Assembly: GCA_039961635.1 (NCBI GenBank)
Contig: JABRWB010000032.1
Location: 1-64,000, forward strand
Source: a bacterium
Lineage (GTDB): Bacteria; 4484-113; JAGGVC01
Direction: 5' to 3'
Length of the DNA: 64,000 nucleotides
The notes beneath the pieces are model-generated. The model saw only the letters and a program-made list of their open reading frames with translations. It was not told the origin of the DNA and searched no databases. This document shows, one piece after another, positions 18,253 to 26,274 of the stretch. Positions within the stretch are counted from its first letter, which is position 1, and each line of letters opens with the position of its first letter. The translations under genes were made by a program, and so were the position numbers.

Positions 18253-19977
18253 TCAACTCCGTTTTCTTTGCCATAGATCCACGCGGATTCCCGCGAAACG
18301 TTTGCTTCCTTCGTACCGGAAGCTCCCGCCCAGAATTTCCCCCAGGTCAATTTCGGGATCGGGCGGCGGTTTGGCCGCGATGTAGGCAACATAAACTTCC
18401 GGCGGCAGCGTCCAGTTTCCTTCCTTCAATATTTCATTGAACTCCGGAAACGAGTAATGCGGAGGGTAATACCTGGCGAACGTTTTGCGCACCTCGTCGC
18501 TCATTTTCGCCACTTCCGAGCGGACTTTCATCGGAAGGGGCGATGCTCCTTCAGGACTGATTGAAAAAATCCTAAAACCTTCGGGAAGAATTTCGGGCAG
18601 GTACGCGCGCAGGCATGAGGTTTCGCTGACGACGTAATTCGGGTCGGCTTCGCGGACAATCACCCACCTGCTTGAAGACGTTCCGGGCCGCAGCCAATCC
18701 GCCACGCTTTTCCAGTCGGCCGGATACTGGATGTAAAACACCGCGTACAGCCCCATCAAGCTGAACATCGCCAGCGCGGCGATAAACGCGACTCGCACCG
18801 GTTTCCATTTGATTTCCGCTGCGCCCAGAGCCCAGGCGACCAGCACGGCGATTGCCGTTGGAATCATGTACCTTCTGCTGAAAAGCTGGGCGTTGCCGAG
18901 GACGTGCGACGCCGCAAAAAGCAGCACGGGCGGAAAGAGCGCTATCCAAATGCAAACGGGAACGAGAGCCGGTACAAGCTGCCCGGCGCGTTTTTTGTCG
19001 AGCGCGTTCCAAATCAGCAGCGCGATCGGGCCGAAAACGAAAATCACGCCGAGCCATATCGGCACCATGCTGAACAACAGCAGGAAGTCGTTCAGCGCGG
19101 AAAGGAAGTTTTCGAAAGCGGGCATCGGAAGCGTCGTTTCGTAGCCGAAGGCGAACTCGGCCTGCCAAAGAAACACCCTTGCCCAGTACGCAAGCGGAGC
19201 GACAATCCATAAATACTGCAGGGGACGGTTGAACAAGGCGGGAAAAGCGCGGCCGAGGCAGAACATCAAACAAAGAGTGCCCGCGAGCCAAGTCGCCGCG
19301 AAGATGTTGTGGGTGAGCATTCCCAGAGCCGAAAACAGGAGCCACAAATGAACCGTCACGGATTGCTGTGTGCCGTTTGTGCGATTTCCGCGCGCGTTTT
19401 TCAACTCCCTTCCCAGCGATACGAGCTTCACCGTCAAAAAGAACCAGGTGATTGAAATGAAGTCCATCAGCGAGTAATAGCGCAGGTCGAGCGCATACCA
19501 AACATGAATCGGACTGATAGCCAGGATTGAACCTGCGAGCCACATCTCGCCGCGCCGGAGATGCCTGCTTCCCAGCCACAAAAACGCCGCGAGCGCCAGG
19601 ATTCCGAAAATTCCCGGGACAATCCTGGTTATTTCGCCGTCGGGTAGCTGCGGGGTCAGCCGCAGGAACAGGTAGCTGAGCGGCGGATTGGCGTCGAAAT
19701 GATGAATGAAATATAGAGCGTCCTTGAGAGGAAGCTTGGAAATCAGTAACGTCCAGACTTCGTCGAACCAAATGCTGTACTGGACGCCGCCGAACGACAT
19801 CGGGATTTCGGGCGCCAGCCTGACCACAATGCCCGCCAAAAGCGCAAGTGGAAACAAAATCCATTTAACCGCGGAAGTCGTCATCGCATCGACGCCGGAA
19901 ACGCGCGTATGCAAAGCCGGCGCGGCAGTCCGGGCTGTATGCTTGCGCTTTTGAAGTTTTGATTTTCCAGGATTCAT
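18253..19977 (-). CDS. GT-C type membrane glycosyltransferase (GT39/ArnT-like)
   Basis: This 574-residue protein has about eleven membrane helices. The first periplasmic loop carries the GT-C acidic pair WFDEVW (residues 72-73), followed by HHFDANPPLSYLFLRL, the PPL motif typical of dolichyl/undecaprenyl-phosphate sugar-dependent transferases. Such enzymes move a sugar from a polyprenyl phosphate to a protein or lipid on the outer face of the membrane. ATG 19977 sits just past the ogt stop; earlier in-frame starts fall inside ogt. Donor and acceptor are unknown. Confidence 0.83.
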   Translation of the reverse strand: MNPGKSKLQKRKHTARTAAPALHTRVSGVDAMTTSAVKWILFPLALLAGIVVRLAPEIPMSFGGVQYSIWFDEVWTLLISKLPLKDALYFIHHFDANPPLSYLFLRLTPQLPDGEITRIVPGIFGILALAAFLWLGSRHLRRGEMWLAGSILAISPIHVWYALDLRYYSLMDFISITWFFLTVKLVSLGRELKNARGNRTNGTQQSVTVHLWLLFSALGMLTHNIFAATWLAGTLCLMFCLGRAFPALFNRPLQYLWIVAPLAYWARVFLWQAEFAFGYETTLPMPAFENFLSALNDFLLLFSMVPIWLGVIFVFGPIALLIWNALDKKRAGQLVPALVPVCIWIALFPPVLLFAASHVLGNAQLFSRRYMIPTAIAVLVAWALGAAEIKWKPVRVAFIAALAMFSLMGLYAVFYIQYPADWKSVADWLRPGTSSSRWVIVREADPNYVVSETSCLRAYLPEILPEGFRIFSISPEGASPLPMKVRSEVAKMSDEVRKTFARYYPPHYSFPEFNEILKEGNWTLPPEVYVAYIAAKPPPDPEIDLGEILGGSFRYEGSKRFAGIRVDLWQRKRS

Positions 19978-19990
19978 TTTCGGGCGGCGC

Positions 19991-20548
19991 TCAACCAACC
20001 GCTTGAATGCCCTCGTGGGCAAGCAGCATCGCCTTGAGCTTGATTCCGCCTCCGAAGCCGCGAAGGTCGCCGCCAGCACCTATCACCCTGTGGCAGGGGA
20101 TTATCACCGGGCAACGGTTCGCGCCGCAGGCGCCGCCGACCGCGCGCGGCGCGCTTTTTATCTTGGCGGAAAGCTCGCCGTAAGTCGCAGTAGCGCCCCA
20201 TGGAATCGAGAGCATGCTGTTCCAGACCTTCTTGCGATGGTCGGTGGCCAGCGCGAAGTCGAACTTGGCCGAATCCGAAAGAAGGCGCTTGCAGGTCTTG
20301 CCGTCGCCGTTTGCATAGGCCGTGAAGAACTTGCCTATCCAGGCTGGAGGCGCATCGGATTTCGAAACTTCGACTTTTTCGATGCCGAGCTTGCGCGCTA
20401 GTGGAGCGATTTCCTTGAGCGCGGAGCCGAGGGACTTGTAAAAAAAGGAGTTGGCAACAAGTCCCTTCGCCGACCAGATGAATGCGACCGTTCCCAACGT
20501 TGTGGAGACGGCGCCGATGCAATACTCGAAGTTGGATTGTTTTCCCAT
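19991..20548 (-). CDS. ogt: Methylated-DNA--protein-cysteine methyltransferase
   Basis: Suicide repair protein that takes the methyl group from O6-methylguanine onto its own cysteine. The 185-residue protein shows the recognition-helix region (VWNSMLSIPWGATATYGELSAKI), RAVGGACGANRCPVIIPCHRVI with acceptor Cys152 in PCHR, and the GGDLRGFGGGIKLKAMLLAHEG tail. ATG 20548 is chosen because TATATT lies six bases upstream, which implies a leaderless transcript; a 24-codon extension to 20620 would run through that box. It is transcribed divergently from the phosphorylase gene. Confidence 0.92.
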   Translation of the reverse strand: MGKQSNFEYCIGAVSTTLGTVAFIWSAKGLVANSFFYKSLGSALKEIAPLARKLGIEKVEVSKSDAPPAWIGKFFTAYANGDGKTCKRLLSDSAKFDFALATDHRKKVWNSMLSIPWGATATYGELSAKIKSAPRAVGGACGANRCPVIIPCHRVIGAGGDLRGFGGGIKLKAMLLAHEGIQAVG

Positions 20549-20554
20549 ACATCT

Positions 20555-20633
20555 AATATATGGCCGTCCGGCCGACAAATCAACCTGTGCAAGTGGCGGG
20601 AATCGAAGAGTGGTCGTCAAGTGGCGCTAGAAT
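20555..20633. promoter_or_regulatory. Divergent leaderless promoters of ogt and the phosphorylase gene
   Basis: On the minus strand TATATT (20555-20560) lies six bases before the ogt ATG. On the plus strand TAGAAT (20628-20633) lies six bases before GTG 20640. Between them the 9-mer CAAGTGGCG occurs twice, at 20590-20598 and 20618-20626. No -35 boxes close to consensus are visible on either side. Confidence 0.45.
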
Positions 20634-20639
20634 TACTCC

Positions 20640-21980
20640 GTGGGCGGATTCGACATCCTTTGTGCCATCGAAACCAAGAAGCGCGGCGATGCTTTGTCGG
20701 AAGATGAAATCAGCGGATTTGTAACCGGATTCGTATCCGGACAAATACCCGATTACCAAGCGAGCGCCTTGCTGATGGCGATCGTGCTGCGCGGCATGAG
20801 CGACAAGGAAGTGTTCGCGCTCACCGAGGCGATTTGGAGGAGCGGCGGCACGTTGGCGTTTCCCGGCCTGGGAAAGCCGCTGGTGGATAAGCATTCCACG
20901 GGGGGTGTCGGCGACAAGGTAACGCCGCTTTTTGTTCCGCTTATGATGGCCGCGGGAGCGGTATGCTGCAAAATGAGCGGGCGCGGCCTCGGCCACACCG
21001 GCGGGACGATTGACAAACTCGAAACCATTCCCGGATTCCGGACATCGCTTTCCGCAGACGAATTGGACGGGCAGATTCGCTCCATAGGCGGGGCGATAGT
21101 AGGTCAAAGCGCGGATCTTGCCCCCGCGGATAAAAAGCTTTATGCGCTGCGCGATGTGACGGGAACGGTGGACAGCATTCCGCTGATCGTCGCAAGCATA
21201 ATGGGCAAAAAGCTTGCCGGCGGCGCGGGGACGATCGTGCTCGACGTGAAAGTAGGAAAAGGAGCCTTTTTTCGCGACGAAGCTGCGGCGCGTGAATTTG
21301 CGCGGCTTGCTGAAGCGGCGGGAGCGCGTTTCGGACGGAAAGTGGTTTGCGTTCTCACAAAGATGGACTCGCCGCTCGGTCACGCGGTCGGGAATCTGCT
21401 GGAGATGATTGAAGTGTGGGACGCGCTTCTGGGCAAAGGGCCTGCTGATTTGCTGGAGGTAGTGTACGAGCTTGGCTCGGCGGCGCTGGTTGAATCCGGC
21501 TTGGCGGTTTCCAAGGCCGCGGCCCGCGACAAACTAATGCAGCTTATTGCCGACGGCTCGGCGCGCGTTGCCTTCGAAAAGCTGGTCAAAGCGCAAGGAG
21601 GGTCGTTGGGCGCGCTTAGGGAAAGATTCGGCGAACTCGCATCCGTCCCTCGGGCGTACATCGCGGCCCGCAAGGCAGGGTTCATCCATTCCATTGACGC
21701 GCTTGCGATCGGGGAAGCCGCGCGGGCGCTCGGCGCAGGCAGGTTCGAACTCGACGATTCCATCGACCCGTTTGCAGGCATCTTGCTTCTTAAAAAGCCT
21801 GGCGACAGAATCGAACTCAAGGAGCCTTGGGCGCTCTGCTACTTCAATCTGGGCACACCGTCGGTAATCGCGAGGCTGGGCTCGACACGCGAAGCTGTCG
21901 GCTCCGGAATTGAAATGCTGCTGCATGACGCGATTGCCATCGGCGGAGAGCTTCCCGAGCCGAATCCGAATTCCAGGTGA
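20640..21980 (+). CDS. Thymidine/pyrimidine-nucleoside phosphorylase
   Basis: This enzyme splits pyrimidine (deoxy)nucleosides with phosphate in nucleoside salvage. The 446-residue protein shows the family signature KHSTGGVGDK at 84-93, SGRGLGHTGGTIDKLE, LYALRDVTGTVDSIPLI, KKLAGGAGTIVLDVKVGKGAF and a C-terminal domain (VPRAYIAARKAGFIHSID). It could be DeoA or Pdp; the motifs visible here do not decide. A cytidine deaminase elsewhere in the window would feed the same salvage route. Confidence 0.93.
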   Translation: MGGFDILCAIETKKRGDALSEDEISGFVTGFVSGQIPDYQASALLMAIVLRGMSDKEVFALTEAIWRSGGTLAFPGLGKPLVDKHSTGGVGDKVTPLFVPLMMAAGAVCCKMSGRGLGHTGGTIDKLETIPGFRTSLSADELDGQIRSIGGAIVGQSADLAPADKKLYALRDVTGTVDSIPLIVASIMGKKLAGGAGTIVLDVKVGKGAFFRDEAAAREFARLAEAAGARFGRKVVCVLTKMDSPLGHAVGNLLEMIEVWDALLGKGPADLLEVVYELGSAALVESGLAVSKAAARDKLMQLIADGSARVAFEKLVKAQGGSLGALRERFGELASVPRAYIAARKAGFIHSIDALAIGEAARALGAGRFELDDSIDPFAGILLLKKPGDRIELKEPWALCYFNLGTPSVIARLGSTREAVGSGIEMLLHDAIAIGGELPEPNPNSR

Positions 21981-22287
21981 TTGGGGTATGAGCAGAGCCG
22001 AACCTCATTTGGGAACAGCCTTCGACAGTGAAAAAAAGAAGTGTCGAGGACTCGAGCAGGTATTGTGTTTTATGGTTCTAACCAAAAAAGCCTGATTTGG
22101 CTTCCGTAATTGGCCTCTAAAATATCTTTACTTATGTATAGCTAAAAAGGCGCCAAAAATTGCCTTTCCCGAAATTGGTTGCTTTTGGCGGGCAGAAGGG
22201 AAGAAAAATGCCCAAAAAAGTGCCCAAATTCTAGCTAATGGGATTGATTTCCCGTCCAAAGGGCTGTTCAAATTATCTTTCTTAGTT
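21981..22287 (+). other. Intergenic region upstream of the dcw cluster
   Basis: No gene is supported here. The stretch holds an inverted repeat, CGCCAAAA at 22151 against TTTTGGCG at about 22184, and two directly repeated GCCCAAA words near 22211 and 22225 that could belong to an MraZ operator (TGGGC on the minus strand). The sequence is more AT-rich than its surroundings. Confidence 0.35.
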
Positions 22288-22293
22288 TAAAAT
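22288..22293 (+). promoter_or_regulatory. Putative -10 box of the dcw cluster
   Basis: TAAAAT lies 37 bases before ATG 22331 of mraZ, with only weak -35 candidates (TGTTCA near 22265). The expected transcript start near 22300 rules out the earlier in-frame TTG 22298 as start. Confidence 0.35.
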
Positions 22294-22330
22294 TCCCTTG
22301 CTCTTCAGGTTTGAAGAGCGGTTTAGGGAA

Positions 22331-22915
22331 ATGAATCAAGTCGCTTTCAATTCGGTGCAGGAAGCTATGCCTCCCAAGATGCTTGTGGGACGCGAGTCGC
22401 AGGTCATTGACGGGCGGTTCCGCATCAGGCTTCCGCAAAATCTGTGCAACACGGAGATCCGTGATGTGGTGATCACTCTCAGCCCGCACAGAAAGTGGCT
22501 TGAGATTCTTCCCAAGTGGACGTACGAGGCTCTTTACAACCAACTTTGGCCGAAAACCAGCCTCAGCTCGTATTCCGGATTCATCAACTACAGCGATCGC
22601 GATTACGTGGACAATCTGCGCGAAGTGCTCGAAAGCCATCACAGGACGGCAATAGACGATTCGCAGCGCGTTGTCATCCCGCAGGACCTGCGCGAGGCCA
22701 TCGGTCTCAAGCAAGGCGACACCGTGGTTCTCATCGGCATGCTTGACAAGGTCGAAGTGTGGCGTGAAGAGGACTACGTTTCCTACTCGCAAACCCGCAA
22801 AAACAGGGACTTGTCCCTGGTTTTCGGTTCTGAAGGGCTCAAGGCCGGCGGCAAAGGCGGCGACGCCGGTCTTGAGCACCTTAATTTGCCCGGAGGAGAT
22901 CCTGCTTCGGGCTAG
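22331..22915 (+). CDS. mraZ: Transcriptional regulator MraZ
   Basis: MraZ is the DNA-binding regulator at the head of division/cell wall clusters and represses its own operon. The 194-residue protein contains two SpoVT/AbrB-like half-repeats: VIDGRFRIRLPQNL near residue 24 and IDDSQRVVIPQDLREAIGLKQGDTVVLIGMLDKVEVWREEDY near 105. It is longer than the usual 140-150 residues because of a glycine-rich C-terminal tail. rsmH starts seven bases after the stop. Confidence 0.9.
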   Translation: MNQVAFNSVQEAMPPKMLVGRESQVIDGRFRIRLPQNLCNTEIRDVVITLSPHRKWLEILPKWTYEALYNQLWPKTSLSSYSGFINYSDRDYVDNLREVLESHHRTAIDDSQRVVIPQDLREAIGLKQGDTVVLIGMLDKVEVWREEDYVSYSQTRKNRDLSLVFGSEGLKAGGKGGDAGLEHLNLPGGDPASG

Positions 22916-22922
22916 CAGGTTC

Positions 22923-23876
22923 ATGGAGGAAAATCCCAGGCTTCACGCAAGCGTGATGGTCGAGGAAGTGGTGCGATACCTCGACCCGAAGCCGGGAGGA
23001 AAGCACCTGGAATTGGGAGTATCAACAGGCGGTCATCTGTTAAGGGTGTGCAAGTTGATTTCTCCCGGCGGATTCGCCGTCGCCGTTGATCTCGACGGGC
23101 AGGCCATAGAGATCGCTCGGCGAAGGATTGAAGAAACGCTCACGGAGTGCCGCGTTGTGTTTTTGCAAGGGGATTACGGGGAATTACCCGCTCTTCTTTC
23201 CCCCGCGGGGATTCCGGAGGATTTCTTCAACAGCTGCGTCCTGGACGCCGGAATGAGCGGTTTTCAGCTCGAAGGCGGCAGGGGATTCAGCTATAAGCGC
23301 GATCAGGAATTGGACATGAGATTCGATCCGGGAATGAAACTTACTGCAAAGGAATTGGTCAACGGCGCGAGCGTCGAAGAGCTTTCCCGCATACTGGCCG
23401 AAGTCGGCGACATTCCGGAAGCCGCAAAAGTCGCCGCGGCGATCGCCAAGGCGCGGGCGATACGTCCGATAAACACAACCTTCGAGCTTATCGAGGCGGT
23501 GTCCGAGATTTGGCCGGAGAAAATGCCGTACGGGAAGCGCATGCGCAGGCTTGGCCAGCTTTTCATGGCGCTTCGCGACATCGTCAATCCGGGCGCGAAG
23601 GGATTGCGCGGCGGTATCGAACACGCCGTCAAATATTTAAGCAAAAACAAGGGCCGCTTTGCGTTGCTCACGTTCAGCGGCGGCGAAAACAGGGTGGCGA
23701 AATCGGTTCTTAACGCATACAGAAGGCCCGGTGAATCCAACTCCGATTGGGTTGTAAAGGAAATTACGCCTGGGGCGGTCAGGCCTTCCAGGCAGGAAGT
23801 TAAAGCGAATCCAGCCGCGCATTCCGCGATGCTGCGCGTATTCGAGCGCCGCGCGGTCGCGCAGGAGAAGGAGTGA
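22923..23876 (+). CDS. rsmH: 16S rRNA m4C1402 methyltransferase RsmH
   Basis: RsmH methylates N4 of C1402 in 16S rRNA using S-adenosylmethionine. The 317-residue protein begins HASVMVEEVVRYLDPKPGGKHLELGVSTGGHL, the RsmH-type opening and SAM-binding loop, and contains DAGMSGFQLEGGRGFSYKRDQELDMRFDP and NTTFELIEAV. The first loop is ELGVSTGGH rather than the usual D-T-G-GGH form. ATG 22923 lies seven bases after mraZ, as in many dcw clusters. Confidence 0.93.
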   Translation: MEENPRLHASVMVEEVVRYLDPKPGGKHLELGVSTGGHLLRVCKLISPGGFAVAVDLDGQAIEIARRRIEETLTECRVVFLQGDYGELPALLSPAGIPEDFFNSCVLDAGMSGFQLEGGRGFSYKRDQELDMRFDPGMKLTAKELVNGASVEELSRILAEVGDIPEAAKVAAAIAKARAIRPINTTFELIEAVSEIWPEKMPYGKRMRRLGQLFMALRDIVNPGAKGLRGGIEHAVKYLSKNKGRFALLTFSGGENRVAKSVLNAYRRPGESNSDWVVKEITPGAVRPSRQEVKANPAAHSAMLRVFERRAVAQEKE

Positions 23877-23879
23877 AAG

Positions 23880-24356
23880 ATGTCGAATGTTCGCACCGTT
23901 CTGCCTCGCGAGGCTTACGAAGGGGCGCTTTCCTTCGACGAAAGCAGAAAGTTCCGCCAGAAACCGCCAAGGGTTTACGAATCCGTCGAGTTTTCGATCA
24001 AATGGCGGATTTTTCTGTTCCTCACCATCGCCGGTTTGGCGATGACGCTTTTCGGGATCGCATATCTTGCGACCCAGGTATCGATTAAGCAGTACAGGTT
24101 GCAGCAACTGGAGGAATCCACGCGCAACCTGGAGGTGCAGATTTCGCAGGCGCAGGCGCAGAATCTTGGCGTAAGGCGCGACATTTTTTTCAATACCGGA
24201 CTTCAGACAAGACTGGGCCTCGAATACCCTGCAAGTACGCTGTTCGTTTACCACAAGCCTGTGGAGGGGGGGGCGTCCGGCGAAGAACTGGTGCGCACGC
24301 TTTACGGCGCGGCAAAGCCGGAAGTGAAATGGGGTTCTTACCTTTTCAAGTATTAG
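23880..24356 (+). CDS. ftsL: FtsL-like cell division protein
   Basis: This 158-residue single-pass protein has a basic cytosolic N-terminus, one membrane helix (about 44-66) and a short coiled coil (KQYRLQQLEESTRNLEVQISQAQAQN), the FtsL layout. The sequence is poorly conserved in this family, so the assignment rests on topology and position between rsmH and ftsI. FtsL bridges FtsQ/DivIB to FtsI-FtsW. AAGGAG precedes the ATG. A run of eight G (24266-24273) lies in the coding region. The C-terminal 60 residues are extra compared with typical FtsL. Confidence 0.7.
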   Translation: MSNVRTVLPREAYEGALSFDESRKFRQKPPRVYESVEFSIKWRIFLFLTIAGLAMTLFGIAYLATQVSIKQYRLQQLEESTRNLEVQISQAQAQNLGVRRDIFFNTGLQTRLGLEYPASTLFVYHKPVEGGASGEELVRTLYGAAKPEVKWGSYLFKY

Positions 24357-24374
24357 GGGCGCTGCGGCGTTTTC

Positions 24375-26225
24375 ATGGCGATTCGCGAATACAGAGGGCA
24401 TGACTGCGGATTCGACCCCGCCATTCTTAAATGGCGGATCATCTGCGCGTCGTTGCTCATGGCATTCTTTTCCGTATTCATCATCGCGTTCGTCGTCAAA
24501 TGGCAGACCGTGGATCGCGACAAAGTCCTCGAAATGATGCGCTCCAAATGGCAGGCGTCATACGAAGTGCCCGCGCGGCGCGGTGCGATTCGCTCTCGCG
24601 GCGGCTCGCTGTTGGCGATCAGCGAAAAAACCTGGGAAGTCGTGGTCGATCCGCTGATAGTCGGCGACGGTGCCGTGGCATCCGAAAAGCTCGCCGAATT
24701 GTTCGGCGGCTCGAAGGAAGAGCTGTTGGCGCGCATTGCCGATGGAAAGCGTAAGGGAAGCAGGTATCTGAAAGTGGCGGACGGGCTGTCGCAATCCGAA
24801 ATGGTTGCCACCATGAACCTGAATCTCAAAGGGGTTTTCGTCTCGGAAGGTTACCGCAGGTTTTATCCGTTCAAAGATCAGATGTCGCCGCACACCATCG
24901 GTTTCATCCGGCTGCGCGACGACGTCCATTTTCAGGCGGAATCCGCGTTCGACGAATATCTGGAGGGCGAGCCCGGTCAAGTATTTTACCAGCGGGACAG
25001 CAAGTGGGGCAGGATTCCCGAATCCACTTTCATACAAAAAGAAGTCCGCAACGGCCTCGATGTTTACCTGACGATCGACGAAAACATTCAGATAATCTGT
25101 GACGCGGAGCTGGATGTCGCTTTCGCTTCCAACAAGGCGGAGTGGGGGCTTGTTTCGGTGATGGATCCTTACACCGGCGAGATTCTCGCGTGCGCCGTGC
25201 GCCCCACTTTCGATCCCAACGAGTGCGTCCGTGGAGCGAAGGTAGGCTCCATCGCGGTCAATCCGCTGTACGGCATGGTCGTCGAGCCGGGAAGCATAAT
25301 CAAGCCGATAATAATCGCCGGCGCGCTTGACCGCGGCTATATAACGCTTGACGACAAGTACTATTGCCCGGCGACGCTGAAGATTGACGACACAACGGTT
25401 TCGGAAGCGCATAAGGGAAAAGGTTTCGGCCTGATCACGGTCAAAGAAGGAATAATCAAGTCCAGCAACGTCCTCATGGCGCAGGTTGGAACCGACTTGG
25501 GGATGAACAAGCTCATGGAAATTCTTGACGGGGCCATGCTTCTCGAACGGCCCGGGCTGGGATTGCCCACCGAAACCGCAGGGCTGCCCCCGAATTTGGC
25601 GAAGCTGGACAAGCACGGCCGATATTACGAGCAGTACGATTCGGACGAGGGCCGCATCGCATTCGGCCAGGGGCCGGCCATGTCGCCTTTGGCGATTCTC
25701 ACGGCATACGCCGAGCTTGCCAACGGCGGTTACGCCGTTCAGCCGAAGATTATTTTGGGAACTGCGAAAGACGTCGGAGCGGCGCTGGAATACGCTGGTT
25801 TGGCGAGAACCGAATACGCCCCCTTCAAGGTTTCCGCTACGGACAGGCTGAAACGCAAGCAGGTTTACAGCAAAGACACGGTCGAAGCTGTAAGGCAAGC
25901 TCTGGTTGAAGTTGTGCATAGCGACAGGGGAACAGGCAAAGCCGCCCGGCTGTCGAGCGGGCTGACCGTCGCCGGCAAAACCGGCACCGCGCAGATTCAC
26001 AATCCGAACGGCAAGGGATACTTGAAAGGCCAGTACCTTTCCAGTTTCGTCGGTTACTTTCCGGCGGCCGCGCCCAGATACGTCGTTATGGTCATGTTCA
26101 AAAATCCGCGTGGCAAGTATTACGGCGGCGAGGTGTCGGCTCCGGTTTTCAAGCGGGTGGCGGATCGCATCTGTTACCTGGACAGGATAAGCCCGGAAGT
26201 CGTTGAAGGCGACGGACGGACTTAG
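24375..26225 (+). CDS. ftsI: Septal peptidoglycan transpeptidase FtsI (PBP3, class B PBP)
   Basis: FtsI cross-links septal peptidoglycan in the periplasm. The 616-residue protein has one N-terminal membrane helix (about 20-42), the dimerisation segment (EVPARRGAIRSRGGSLLA), and a transpeptidase domain with the active-site SxxK as EPGSIIK (Ser307, Lys310), SSN at 363-365 and KTGT near 535. The serine motif is SIIK where STFK is common in this family. No PASTA domain. There is no clear ribosome site; it follows ftsL by 18 bases. Confidence 0.95.
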   Translation: MAIREYRGHDCGFDPAILKWRIICASLLMAFFSVFIIAFVVKWQTVDRDKVLEMMRSKWQASYEVPARRGAIRSRGGSLLAISEKTWEVVVDPLIVGDGAVASEKLAELFGGSKEELLARIADGKRKGSRYLKVADGLSQSEMVATMNLNLKGVFVSEGYRRFYPFKDQMSPHTIGFIRLRDDVHFQAESAFDEYLEGEPGQVFYQRDSKWGRIPESTFIQKEVRNGLDVYLTIDENIQIICDAELDVAFASNKAEWGLVSVMDPYTGEILACAVRPTFDPNECVRGAKVGSIAVNPLYGMVVEPGSIIKPIIIAGALDRGYITLDDKYYCPATLKIDDTTVSEAHKGKGFGLITVKEGIIKSSNVLMAQVGTDLGMNKLMEILDGAMLLERPGLGLPTETAGLPPNLAKLDKHGRYYEQYDSDEGRIAFGQGPAMSPLAILTAYAELANGGYAVQPKIILGTAKDVGAALEYAGLARTEYAPFKVSATDRLKRKQVYSKDTVEAVRQALVEVVHSDRGTGKAARLSSGLTVAGKTGTAQIHNPNGKGYLKGQYLSSFVGYFPAAAPRYVVMVMFKNPRGKYYGGEVSAPVFKRVADRICYLDRISPEVVEGDGRT

Positions 26226-26274
26226 CCGTTGACAGCTCTTAATTTGTCCTTCGCTCTTTCGAGGCGCAGGTGAA

